Notes: a model not told the origin generated them from the sequence alone. Shown: positions 1-6,607, numbered from the stretch's first letter. The stretch: 12,545 nucleotides of DNA from an uncultured Actinomycetes bacterium (GCA_945957335.1 CAMFLJ010000086.1:1-12545); one strand, 5' to 3'. Program-made: numbers and translations.

Positions 1-1239
1 CTCGGACAGGTGCCGGTCGACGGTGAAGCGGTGGTAGGCGTTGCGCTGGGGCAGGCACCGCAGGAAGCCCCACTCCGGGAAGATCGGCTCCCACAGGCCC
101 TTCTGGTCGAGGGTCTCGACGACGCCGACGGCCGGCCGGCCGGCCAGGAACAGCTCGACGAACAGGCGTCGGGCCTCCTCGTTCCACGGGGTCGGGATGG
201 GGGCCGAGGCGGTGAGCCGGTCGAGGGTGGCGCGCTCGATGCGGGCGTCGTTGCGGGCGGCGGCCACGGCCACGCGCAACACGAGCATCGGGTCGACCGA
301 GGGGTCGGCGCCGGCGCCGAGGGCCACCGTGCCCTCGCGCAGCACCACCCCGGGGGCGACGTCGCGGTCCTTCCAGAGGCGCCGGCGGAAGGGCCCCTCG
401 AGCGAGCCCTCGACGCGGGCCCACAGGTCGTCGCTGACCCAGGCGATGGTGCGGGCCGCGGTCGACAGGGCCCGCATGAGGTCGTCGGCGTCGGCGTAGC
501 CGAGGTCGTGGGCGACGCCGTCCTGCTCCTCGAGCAGGAGCTTGTCGCTCGTGCGGCCGGTGCGGCGGTGCAGCTCGACGCGGGCGGAGAGCACGGTCTC
601 GTAGGCGGCGGTGATCTCGGCGTCGTCGCCGGGCAGCAGCGGCACCTCGGCGGCCTCGGCCCAGCGCATGGCGTGCACGTCGCGCAGGCCGCCGCGCCCG
701 TCCTTCAGCTCGGGCTCGAGCAGGAAGGCCACCTCGCCGGCGGCCTGGTGGCGCTCCTTCACGCCCTGGTCGAGGCTCTCGAGCCAGCGCTTCGAGCGCT
801 TGCGCCACATGGCCAGGCCCTTGGTGGCGAGCTCGTCGGCCAGCGCTGGGTCGCCCGCGATGAGGCGCGTGGAGAGCACCGCGGTGGCCGTGTCGAGGTC
901 CTCGGAGGCGAGGGTGATCGTCTCCTTCACCGTGCGCACGGCGTGGCCGAGCTTCACGCCCTGGTCCCAGATCGGGTACCAGAGCCGCTCGGCCAGCTCG
1001 CTCACCCCGTCGAGCCCGGGCTTGAACAGCAGGTAGACGTCGATGTCGCTGCCGGGCGAGAGCTCGGCCCGGCCGTAGCCGCCGACGGCGACCTGCGCGG
1101 CGGCCTGGGCCGGGGGCCCGGAGGCCTCCCACAGCTCGGTGAGCCACGCGTCGAAGGTGTCCGAGAGCGCTCGGCAGAACGCGGCGCCGCGGATGCTGGC
1201 GTCCTCGAGCAGTGGCCGGCGGTCGAGCTGGGGGGTCAC
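1..1239 (-). CDS. glnD: PII-protein nucleotidyltransferase GlnD, N-terminal 413 residues (C-terminus outside window)
   Basis: GlnD modifies and de-modifies the PII protein GlnK according to glutamine level; in actinobacteria the modification is adenylylation rather than uridylylation. The visible 413 residues contain the nucleotidyltransferase motif GGYGRAELSPGSDID (residues 53-67, with the metal-binding D65 and D67), the GlnD-specific LKDGRGGLRDVH (178-189) and, just before the window edge, NAYHRFTVDRHLSE (400-413), the conserved entry to the HD hydrolase domain. The rest of HD and the glutamine-sensing ACT domains lie beyond the left edge, so completeness cannot be judged. I chose the GTG at 1239 because GGGAG sits 6 nt upstream and the homologous reading begins soon after. 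It is the third gene after amtB and glnK, the usual actinobacterial order. The 132-nt gap to glnK is larger than the 46-nt amtB-glnK gap and contains a hairpin. Confidence 0.93.
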   Translation of the reverse strand, partial: MTPQLDRRPLLEDASIRGAAFCRALSDTFDAWLTELWEASGPPAQAAAQVAVGGYGRAELSPGSDIDVYLLFKPGLDGVSELAERLWYPIWDQGVKLGHAVRTVKETITLASEDLDTATAVLSTRLIAGDPALADELATKGLAMWRKRSKRWLESLDQGVKERHQAAGEVAFLLEPELKDGRGGLRDVHAMRWAEAAEVPLLPGDDAEITAAYETVLSARVELHRRTGRTSDKLLLEEQDGVAHDLGYADADDLMRALSTAARTIAWVSDDLWARVEGSLEGPFRRRLWKDRDVAPGVVLREGTVALGAGADPSVDPMLVLRVAVAAARNDARIERATLDRLTASAPIPTPWNEEARRLFVELFLAGRPAVGVVETLDQKGLWEPIFPEWGFLRCLPQRNAYHRFTVDRHLSE

Positions 1240-1276
1240 TGGCGCTCCCGGCAGGGGTCGGGTGAGGCGGTGCGGT

Positions 1277-1300
1277 GGGCACCGCCGGACGGCGGCGCCC
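1277..1300 (-). other. GC-rich hairpin between glnK and glnD
   Basis: GGGC (1277-1280) pairs with GCCC (1297-1300) and, after one A/C mismatch, CCGCC pairs with GGCGG around a tiny loop. No T-tract follows, so a classic intrinsic terminator is not supported. It could stabilise the amtB-glnK message or lower glnD expression relative to glnK. Only the pairing is seen; the role is inferred. Confidence 0.35.
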
Positions 1301-1371
1301 GGTGAAGTGTGGCGCACCGGCGAGGCTGCCCCCGCCGGCGCGTCAGGTGTGGTTCAGACTCGGGCCGGGCG

Positions 1372-1710
1372 TCAGACGGCGTCGTTGCCGAGCTCGCCGG
1401 TGCGGATCCGGATGATCTTGTCGACCGTGGTGATCCAGACCTTGCCGTCACCGATCTTCCCGGTGGCGGCGGCGGCCACGATGATGTCGGCGACCTGCTC
1501 GGCGAGCTCGTCGGGCACGACGGTCTCGACCTTCACCTTGGGCAGCAGGTCGACGACGTACTCGGCGCCCCGGTAGATCTCGGTCTTGCCGCCCTGGCGG
1601 CCGAAGCCCTTGACCTCGTCGACGGTCATGCCGTGGAGGCCGGCGCTCTTCAGGGCGTCCTTCACGTCGTCGAGCTTGTGGGGCTTGATGATCGCGGTGA
1701 CGAGCTTCAT
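1372..1710 (-). CDS. glnK: Nitrogen regulatory protein PII (GlnK)
   Basis: A 112-residue PII signal protein, the usual family length. It forms trimers that sense ATP/ADP, 2-oxoglutarate and, through GlnD, glutamine; with amtB as neighbour its expected partner is the ammonium channel, which it blocks when nitrogen is plentiful. The T-loop GRQGGKTEIYRGAEYVVD (residues 37-54) carries Y51, the known modification site, inside PII signature 1 (YRGAEY, 46-51). Signature 2 is TGKIGDGKVWI (83-93). The basic and acidic residues of the nucleotide site (K58, G87-D88-G89-K90, R101, R103) are in place. The ATG start is preceded by GAAGGGA about 11 nt upstream. It lies 46 nt after amtB and 132 nt before glnD, on the same strand, so co-transcription is likely. 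No defect is visible. Confidence 0.97.
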   Translation of the reverse strand: MKLVTAIIKPHKLDDVKDALKSAGLHGMTVDEVKGFGRQGGKTEIYRGAEYVVDLLPKVKVETVVPDELAEQVADIIVAAAATGKIGDGKVWITTVDKIIRIRTGELGNDAV

Positions 1711-1756
1711 GGCTGCACGGTATCCCTTCGTCCGTCGCGGTCGGCCGGGCCGCCGC

Positions 1757-3016
1757 TCATCCGAGCCGGTCCATCGACGTGGTGGAGCCGAAGTTGTAGG
1801 CCGACTCGGCGTGCTGGCTGAAGTCGAGGCCCTCGTCCTCGTCCTCCTGGCTGACCCGCAGTCCGATGACCTTGTCGATGGCCTTGGCGATGATGAACGA
1901 GGCCGTGAAGCTGAAGACCAGCGTCACCACCGAGGCGACCAGCTGGTACCAGAGCAGGGTGAGCCCACCGCCGTAGAAGAGCCCCTCGTTGACCACGAGC
2001 TCGTTGACGTCGCTGGTGGCGAAGAGGCCGAGCAGCAGGGCGCCGAGGAGGCCGCCGACGAGGTGGACGCCGATGACGTCGAGGCTGTCGTCGTAGCCGA
2101 ACTTGAACTTCAGGTGGATGGCGAGCACGCAGATGACGCCGGCGGCGAGGCCGATCCAGATGGGCGACATGCCGCCCACGAAGCCGGCGCACGGGGTGAT
2201 GGCCACGAGGCCGGCCACCGCACCGGAGGCGGCGCCGAGGGTGGTGGGCTTGCCGTCCTTCACCTGCTCGACGACCAGCCAGCCGATCATGCCGGCCGAG
2301 GCGGCGAGGAAGGTGTTCATCAGCGCCTGGGCGGCGACGCCGTTGGCGGCGAGGGCCGAGCCGGCGTTGAAGCCGAACCAGCCGAACCAGAGGATGCCGG
2401 TGCCGAGCAGGGTGTACGGCAGCGAGTGGGGGTGCATGCCCTCACGGGGCCAGCCCCGCCGCTTGCCGAGCACGAGGATCACGGCGAGGGCCGCGGCGCC
2501 GGCGTTGATGTGCACCACCGCACCGCCGGCGAAGTCGAGGGCACCGAGCTTGGCCAGCCAACCGCCGCCGAACACCCAGTGGGCGACGGGGGCGTAGACG
2601 ATCACCAGCCACAGGGCGATGAAGATGGCGTACGCCTTGAACTTGAAGCGGTCGGCGGTGGCGCCGGTGATGAGCGCCGGGGTGATGACGGCGAAGGTCA
2701 TCTGGTAGGCGCAGAACAGGACGAACGGGATCGTGAGCCCGAACGCGGCGGGCCCGGCCGACTCGTTGATGTTCTTCATCCAGGCGAAGTCGAAGTTGCC
2801 GATCCAGCCGCCGTCACCGAAGTTGCCGAAGGCGAGCGAGAAGGCGATGGCCACCCAGATGATGGCCATGAGGCCCATGGCGAAGAAGTTCTGCATGAGC
2901 ATGCCGAGCACGTTCTTGGCCCGGACCATGCCGCCGTAGAAGAAGGCGAGGCCGGGGGTCATGAACAGCACCAGCCCGGTCGAGATCAACATCCACGCGG
3001 TGTTGCCCGCATCCAT
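1757..3016 (-). CDS. amtB: Ammonium transporter Amt/AmtB
   Basis: A 419-residue Amt/Rh-family ammonium channel of the cytoplasmic membrane, with about eleven hydrophobic segments. Family marks are FMTPGLAFFYGGMVRAKNVL (18-37), the signature LDFAGGAVVHINAG (160-173) and VIGVHLVGG (314-322). H169 and H318 form the conserved twin-histidine pore pair, and D161 is the conserved aspartate near the recruitment site. The C-terminal tail ends in QHAESAYNF (401-409), the conserved regulatory tail that contacts the channel when GlnK binds. I chose the ATG at 3016 because GGGGA lies about 8 nt upstream and because the family homology begins within a few residues. The frame stays open to 3331, but that extension reads as low-complexity sequence and runs antisense to the end of the neighbouring unknown gene's reading. 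No cleavable signal peptide precedes the first helix. It is the first gene of the amtB-glnK-glnD operon. Confidence 0.97.
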   Translation of the reverse strand: MDAGNTAWMLISTGLVLFMTPGLAFFYGGMVRAKNVLGMLMQNFFAMGLMAIIWVAIAFSLAFGNFGDGGWIGNFDFAWMKNINESAGPAAFGLTIPFVLFCAYQMTFAVITPALITGATADRFKFKAYAIFIALWLVIVYAPVAHWVFGGGWLAKLGALDFAGGAVVHINAGAAALAVILVLGKRRGWPREGMHPHSLPYTLLGTGILWFGWFGFNAGSALAANGVAAQALMNTFLAASAGMIGWLVVEQVKDGKPTTLGAASGAVAGLVAITPCAGFVGGMSPIWIGLAAGVICVLAIHLKFKFGYDDSLDVIGVHLVGGLLGALLLGLFATSDVNELVVNEGLFYGGGLTLLWYQLVASVVTLVFSFTASFIIAKAIDKVIGLRVSQEDEDEGLDFSQHAESAYNFGSTTSMDRLG

Positions 3017-3059
3017 GGCGAGGTCCCCTGTCGTCGTCGGATCGTTCGGATCTGTGGGT

Positions 3060-3091
3060 TCCACGACAGAGCCGTGAAAGATCCACGACAG
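3060..3091 (-). repeat. 10-bp direct repeat, 22-bp period, in the amtB leader/promoter
   Basis: The minus-strand decamer CTGTCGTGGA occurs twice without mismatch (plus-strand TCCACGACAG at 3060-3069 and 3082-3091). The copies are 22 bp apart, about two helical turns, so they lie on the same DNA face. They sit between the GlnR-like box and the amtB start. This arrangement is typical of a second regulator's operator, but the protein is unknown and chance cannot be excluded. Confidence 0.45.
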
Positions 3092-3105
3092 GATGGGGTA
3101 ACGGT

Positions 3106-3143
3106 GTTGCCCGAACGTTCCGTGAATGTTTCGAGGCCGTGAA
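3106..3143 (-). promoter_or_regulatory. Candidate GlnR-type box upstream of amtB
   Basis: Read on the minus strand, four pentamers follow at exact 11-bp steps: TTCAC (3143-3139), GAAAC (3132-3128), GGAAC (3121-3117) and GCAAC (3110-3106), each separated by 6 nt. The actinobacterial GlnR consensus is alternating GTnAC and GAAAC half-sites with 6-nt spacers, and amtB promoters are its best known targets. The second half-site matches perfectly; the other three each differ at one consensus position. All four end in AC. The box ends about 90 nt before the amtB start. No convincing -10 element could be placed, and glnR itself is not in the window. Confidence 0.5.
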
Positions 3144-3148
3144 CGGGG

Positions 3149-3175
3149 GCTGAGGGGGATCTTTCCCGGCTCAGC
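3149..3175 (-). terminator. Hairpin over the stop codon of the 167-aa gene
   Basis: GCTGAG (3149-3154) is the exact complement of CTCAGC (3170-3175), and inside it GGG (3156-3158) can pair with CCC (3165-3167) around an AT-rich loop. The stop codon of the unknown minus-strand gene (3171-3173) is part of the stem. It lies just upstream of the GlnR-like box and would separate that gene's transcript from amtB. There is no U-tract, which is common in high-GC actinobacteria. Confidence 0.45.
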
Positions 3176-3674
3176 GCTGCCCGTCGGCCCGGCGGCGGGC
3201 CAGGTGCACGTGGGCCTTGGCCGCTCCCCAGACCAGCCCGGCCTCGTGGAGGTCGGGGTCGAGCTCGGCGAACGAGGTCGGCGACAGGTCGTAGACGTCG
3301 TCGGGGAACTGCCGGGCGGCGAACTCGTCACGGGTCACGGGGCCGACGCCTGCGGCGAGCAGCACCTCGGTCGGGTACGGCACGGCCTGGCGCACGATGG
3401 CCAGGGGCCCGGTGGGCTGCTCGTCGACGTCGAGGGCGAGCAGGGCGTGGACCCGCCCGCCGATGTCGGCGGCGGCGGCGAGGCCGGCCGCGGTGGCGGC
3501 GTCGCGGACATCCTGCGGGGGACGCCGCATGGTCTGGGCCACGTGCACCCGCTCCACCGAGCGCTCGACCCAGCCCGGCAGGGCGGCCTGCACGCCGTCG
3601 GCCAGCGCGGTGGCGTACTCGGCCAGCCGGGCGAGGTCGTCGGCGCTCGGGCCGGGGGCGGGCTGGTCGTCCAT
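3171..3674 (-). CDS. Unrecognised 167-aa soluble protein
   Basis: I do not recognise a named family. The 167-residue product has no signal peptide or membrane segment. It is helical and alanine-rich in the first half (ADDLARLAEYATALADGVQA, residues 11-30). A more distinctive second half includes VRQAVPYPTEVLL (94-106), RDEFAARQFPDDVYDLSP (115-132) and HEAGLVWGAAKAHVHLARRR (143-162), which looks conserved rather than random. Frame choice is supported by strong third-position G/C and protein-like composition. The ATG at 3674 has only a weak GGGCGG upstream; the frame is open further upstream, but that part reads as low-complexity Gly/Arg/Pro. It is divergent from the DUF427 gene with 74 nt between starts, and on the same strand as amtB but separated from it by a hairpin and the GlnR-like box. 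Function unknown. Confidence 0.75.
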   Translation of the reverse strand: MDDQPAPGPSADDLARLAEYATALADGVQAALPGWVERSVERVHVAQTMRRPPQDVRDAATAAGLAAAADIGGRVHALLALDVDEQPTGPLAIVRQAVPYPTEVLLAAGVGPVTRDEFAARQFPDDVYDLSPTSFAELDPDLHEAGLVWGAAKAHVHLARRRADGQR

Positions 3675-3736
3675 CCGCCCATGGTGGCCGGGAGGCGATC
3701 GACCGTGCGACCCGGCGCCGACGGCGGCGGCGCCCG

Positions 3737-3742
3737 TACGCT
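3737..3742 (+). promoter_or_regulatory. -10 element for probable leaderless start of the DUF427 gene
   Basis: TACGCT fits the actinobacterial TAnnnT -10 pattern and ends 6 nt before the ATG at 3749, where transcription would be expected to begin. No Shine-Dalgarno sequence lies between. This is the usual layout of a leaderless mRNA, common in actinobacteria. The start point is inferred from spacing only. Confidence 0.45.
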
Positions 3743-3748
3743 CCGGCC

Positions 3749-4252
3749 ATGGCCCGCCCCGTCCCGATCGAGCCCGGCCCCGGCCAGGAGTCGGTGTGGG
3801 ACTACCCGCGCCCGCCACGGGTCGAGCCGACCACGGACCGCATCGTGGTCGAGCACGCCGGGCTGGTCGTGGCCGACACCGTCGCCGCGCTGCGGGTGCT
3901 CGAGACCAGCCAACCGCCCGCCTACTACCTGCCCCTCGCCGACGTGGCGGTCGAGCTGCTCGCGCCCTCCGCGACGCGGCCCACGACGTGCGAGTGGAAG
4001 GGCGTGGCCGCGTACCTCGACGTGGTCGTCGACGGGGTCACCCCCGTCGTGGCCGCGGGCTGGACCTACCCCGAGCCGTGGCCGGGCTACGAGGCGTTGG
4101 CCGGGCACGTGGCGTTCTACGCCCAGAAGCTCGACCGCTGCTCGGTGGCCGGCGAGGTCGTGCAGCCCAACGAGGGCGACTTCTACGGCGGGTGGGTCAC
4201 GTCCAGGGTGGTGGGCCCGTTCAAGGGCGGTCCCGGCAGCTGGGGCTGGTGA
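3749..4252 (+). CDS. DUF427 (NTP_transf_9) family protein
   Basis: A 167-residue member of the DUF427 family, soluble proteins of unknown biochemical role found in actinobacteria, proteobacteria and fungi. The family pattern is clear: the N-terminal QESVWDYPRPPRVEPT (13-28), ETSQPPAYYLP (52-62), the CEWKGVAAYLDVVVDG segment (81-96), AGWTYPEPWPGYEALAGHVA (103-122) and the FY motif that follows. The C-terminal VGPFKGGPGSWGW (155-167) belongs to the subgroup that ends in this tail. The length is normal for a single domain with an N-terminal extension. The ATG at 3749 lacks a ribosome-binding site but follows a TACGCT -10 hexamer by 6 nt, so it is probably leaderless. The next gene begins 7 nt after its stop, so the two are likely co-transcribed and translationally coupled. 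Its role in the cell is unknown. Confidence 0.9.
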   Translation: MARPVPIEPGPGQESVWDYPRPPRVEPTTDRIVVEHAGLVVADTVAALRVLETSQPPAYYLPLADVAVELLAPSATRPTTCEWKGVAAYLDVVVDGVTPVVAAGWTYPEPWPGYEALAGHVAFYAQKLDRCSVAGEVVQPNEGDFYGGWVTSRVVGPFKGGPGSWGW

Positions 4253-4259
4253 GGAGGCC

Positions 4260-4550
4260 GTGCGCATCCGGGCCCTCTCGGTGTTCGAGCACGTCGTGTA
4301 CCACTGCTGGGCGGTCGACCCGTCCGACCCGTGCCGGCCGACGCTCGAGGTCGAGGCCGTGCTGCGCGAGGGCGACGCCGACGGCGGCCCGCTGCTGCTC
4401 TCGGTGCCCGAGTACGCGGTGATGGCCGGCGGGGCCGAGGTGGTGCGGCCGTGCCTCGAGCGATTCCGCGCCGATGGCCGCATCGTCGACCACCTGGGCG
4501 TCGCCCACCTCGCCTTCCCCCTCTGGACACCCGTCGCCCCCGAGAGCTGA
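4260..4550 (+). CDS. Unrecognised 96-aa protein, downstream of DUF427
   Basis: No family recognised. The 96-residue product has no membrane segment or signal peptide and reads as a compact alpha/beta protein: VRIRALSVFEHVVYHCWAVD (1-20), TLEVEAVLREGD (28-39), GPLLLSVPEYAVMAGG (43-58) and GRIVDHLGVAHLAFPLW (73-89). The N-terminal segment is reminiscent of small proteins that report on ligand or nucleic-acid binding, but I will not assign a function. The GTG at 4260 begins 7 nt after the DUF427 stop; GAGGAGG lies only 2 nt before it, closer than ideal, so reinitiation after the upstream stop is likely. The next in-frame candidate (GTG at 4281) would remove a conserved-looking strand. The gene ends in a hairpin shared with the convergent CPBP protease gene. 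Confidence 0.65.
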   Translation: MRIRALSVFEHVVYHCWAVDPSDPCRPTLEVEAVLREGDADGGPLLLSVPEYAVMAGGAEVVRPCLERFRADGRIVDHLGVAHLAFPLWTPVAPES

Positions 4551-4559
4551 CGCTCGGGG
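4538..4559. terminator. Bidirectional hairpin between the 96-aa gene and the CPBP gene
   Basis: CCCCGAG (4538-4544) and CTCGGGG (4553-4559) form a perfect 7-bp stem with an 8-nt loop that contains the TGA stop (4548-4550) of the plus-strand gene. It lies in the 18-nt convergent gap before the CPBP stop at 4569 and could end transcripts from both sides. No T-tract is present. Confidence 0.5.
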
Positions 4560-4568
4560 TCGCAGAGA

Positions 4569-5393
4569 TCAGGCCGCGGACGCCTCCGGCGCCGGGCCGT
4601 CGAACGCGGCCAGCTGATCGGCACCGGGCTCGACGACGTCGCCGTCGTCGTGGTGGAGCCGCCAGACAGCGATGAGGGCGATGACCACGATCGGCGCGCT
4701 CAGCACGCCACCGAGGGCGACCGGCTTGTCGGCCAGACCGTCGACCGAGTGGGCCTGGATGAAGGTCGAGAAGTCCCACGCGCCGTGCAGGACCATCGTG
4801 ACGACGAGAGCACCGGTGATGCGCCGGGTCACGTAGTACGCGGTGCCGACCCCGAAGGCGAGGAGCACCTGTTGGCCGACGTCCTTGGCGGCCTCACCGA
4901 AGAACAGGTTGGGCACGTGGATCAGGCCGAACGTGAAGGCGGTGGTGAACCAGACCCAGCCCTCGTGCAGGGTTCCGCGGGCACCGACGAGAAGGAGGCC
5001 GCGGGTGAGCAGCTCCTCGTTGAAGCCGACCCCGACGCACCCGAGGGCGAGCCAGAACACGTAGGTGCCGACCTGGTCGACCTCGCCCCACTTGGTGCTG
5101 GCCAGGTTGCCCAGGACCCCGAGGACGAGGAAGACCGGGATGATCCACATCCAGCGGTGGTGGGCCCGTCGGGGCTCGCGCAGCGCCGGCTTCCACCAAC
5201 CGAGCACCGAGGTGACGATGACCAGGTAGATCGCACCGAGGGCCATCGCCAGCGTGACGGCCTTGCGGACGTTCTCGACGCTGTCGCCGACCTCGTCGTA
5301 CTTCATGCCCGTGGCTCCCCAGACGGCGAACACCACCGCCAGGTAGCCGATGATGACGACGATCCCCTTGAGGAGGCTCGGCTTCACTCGCAT
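4569..5393 (-). CDS. CPBP-family intramembrane metalloprotease
   Basis: A 274-residue multi-pass membrane protein of the CPBP (CAAX protease and bacteriocin-processing, Abi) family, which cleaves substrates within or near the membrane using a metal held by Glu and His residues. All three motifs are intact: NEELLTRGLLL (125-135; E126, E127 and R131 of EExxxR), FGLIHVPN (155-162; F155xxxH159) and HGAWD (203-207; H203xxxD207). About eight hydrophobic segments span residues 8-245, followed by an acidic cytoplasmic tail (HHDDGDVVEPGADQ, 247-260). The ATG at 5393 has GGAGAG about 6 nt upstream. It is the third gene of a minus-strand set, 50 nt after the PrsW gene. The substrate is unknown; in bacteria such proteases act in bacteriocin maturation or self-immunity, peptide pheromone processing, or regulated proteolysis of membrane proteins. 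Confidence 0.93.
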   Translation of the reverse strand: MRVKPSLLKGIVVIIGYLAVVFAVWGATGMKYDEVGDSVENVRKAVTLAMALGAIYLVIVTSVLGWWKPALREPRRAHHRWMWIIPVFLVLGVLGNLASTKWGEVDQVGTYVFWLALGCVGVGFNEELLTRGLLLVGARGTLHEGWVWFTTAFTFGLIHVPNLFFGEAAKDVGQQVLLAFGVGTAYYVTRRITGALVVTMVLHGAWDFSTFIQAHSVDGLADKPVALGGVLSAPIVVIALIAVWRLHHDDGDVVEPGADQLAAFDGPAPEASAA

Positions 5394-5443
5394 TGCGTCT
5401 CTCCGATGTGGTGCAGGTCAGGCCGGAACGGGAACCGGTCGGG

Positions 5444-6607
5444 TCACGTGCTCTTCACGCGGGCGATCTCCGATCGGGCGAACTGCACCCGCTCGGTGTC
5501 GGCACCGCCGTCGATCGCGAGCTGGCGGCCGAGGTCGTCGACCGCCCCCAGCACGTGCTTCGCCCGCGAGTGGTCGGCGTGGCCCTTCCCCGAGCGCAGG
5601 TAGGCCTTGCGCTGCTTGCGGGTACCCGCCAGCGCGTCGACGTCGTCCTGCGACACCGAGCCCAGCTCGACCTCCGGCGCCATGACCTGCCGCATCCAGC
5701 GGCGCTCGGTGACGACGGAGGTCTTGTAGATCCACACGAACAGCGAGAACAGCGCGACCGGCACGAACAGGTAGGTGATCGGGAACAGCACGACGCTGAT
5801 CCCGGTGAGACCACCGGCGGCGTCCCAGAGCCCGTGCAGCACCATGGCCGACAGCATCAGGAACAGGCCCCGGGCGACGCGACGGGGCTCATCGGGCCGC
5901 CCGAGGAGGTACACGAGGCCGGCACAGAAGATCGCGCTGTAGACCCAGTGCGAGGCCAGGCCCACGACCACTCGCATGATGCCGGTGCCGTAGCTGGCGG
6001 CCACCGAGTCGACGCCGAAGTTCCCGTAGGCCGACATCACCCCGTAGATCAGGTCCTCGAACACCTGGAAGCCGAGGCCGAGGAAGGCGCCCACGATCAG
6101 GCCGTCGAACGCGGTGCGGATGAGCCTCGGGGCGAGCGCGATGAGCAGCACGATGCCCGATGCCTTGGCCAGCTCCTCGACGACCGGCGCCGTGAGCGCC
6201 GCCGCCCAGTCGGCCGCGAACTGCTGGCCGTTCAGCTTCCCCCACAGCGAGATGACGGCGTCGTTGGCGTAGGTGGCCATGGCGAAGGTGGCGACGATGC
6301 CGCCGTAGGCGAACGCGGCGATGGCCAGCTTCTCGGGGACGCTGCCGAAGCGGTCGATGTGCCGGAGGAAGAGCCAGAACGGGATCGTGTAGACGGCGAA
6401 CAGGACGGCGCTGAGGGCCAACGAGCCCTGGAACGCGGCGAACGCCCCCTGAAGCTGCTGGAACATCGCCAGCAGGCCGACCACCACGAGCAGCAGGTAG
6501 ACCCAGAACGCCAGGTTGTGGGGCTGGACGAACGTGAAGCGCCGGCCGAAGCCGGACTCGGCAAGGGCCTCCTCGCGAGCGCCGATCAGCGGGTCGGTCG
6601 GGGTCAT
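5444..6607 (-). CDS. PrsW-family intramembrane metalloprotease
   Basis: A 387-residue multi-pass membrane protein of the PrsW family, related to CPBP; Bacillus PrsW performs site-1 cleavage of the anti-sigma factor RsiW. The motifs are PVVEELAKA (141-149; E144, E145 and K148 of EExxK), LGFQVFEDLIYG (178-189; F180 and E184), the helix with H220 (GLASHWVYSAIF) and LHGLWD (257-262; H258). Motif 2 has Glu-Asp where Glu-Asn is common. The N-terminal 30 residues are cytoplasmic, eight or nine hydrophobic segments follow to about residue 296, and the last 90 residues form a soluble basic tail (GTRKQRKAYLRSGKG, 328-342) longer than needed for catalysis. Its ATG overlaps the stop of the upstream membrane-protein gene by 4 nt (ATGA), which implies translational coupling and a shared pathway. 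The CPBP gene follows after 50 nt. Confidence 0.93.
   Translation of the reverse strand: MTPTDPLIGAREEALAESGFGRRFTFVQPHNLAFWVYLLLVVVGLLAMFQQLQGAFAAFQGSLALSAVLFAVYTIPFWLFLRHIDRFGSVPEKLAIAAFAYGGIVATFAMATYANDAVISLWGKLNGQQFAADWAAALTAPVVEELAKASGIVLLIALAPRLIRTAFDGLIVGAFLGLGFQVFEDLIYGVMSAYGNFGVDSVAASYGTGIMRVVVGLASHWVYSAIFCAGLVYLLGRPDEPRRVARGLFLMLSAMVLHGLWDAAGGLTGISVVLFPITYLFVPVALFSLFVWIYKTSVVTERRWMRQVMAPEVELGSVSQDDVDALAGTRKQRKAYLRSGKGHADHSRAKHVLGAVDDLGRQLAIDGGADTERVQFARSEIARVKST

Noticed and set aside
10..1305. 431-codon plus-strand open frame across the glnD region
   Set aside because: It is the antisense of glnD in a GC-rich genome; its product is low-complexity Gly/Ala/Val/Arg/Glu, while the minus strand shows clear GlnD motifs.
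1236..1451. 71-codon minus-strand frame ending in a GTGA overlap with the glnD start
   Set aside because: It overlaps the 3' part of glnK in another frame and reads as Ser/Arg/Pro-rich sequence; the stop/start overlap looks accidental.
1586..3142. 518-codon plus-strand frame opposite amtB
   Set aside because: Shadow of amtB: the product is rich in Glu, Gly, Val and His with no recognisable domain, whereas the opposite strand is a textbook Amt protein.
4260..4550. Frameshifted C-terminal part of the DUF427 gene
   Set aside because: DUF427 ends with its normal SWGW tail, and the 96-aa frame starts with its own GTG and reads as a separate protein.
3335..4624. 429-codon minus-strand frame across the DUF427 region
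   Set aside because: It covers three better supported genes on both strands and has Arg/Pro-rich, low-complexity content.
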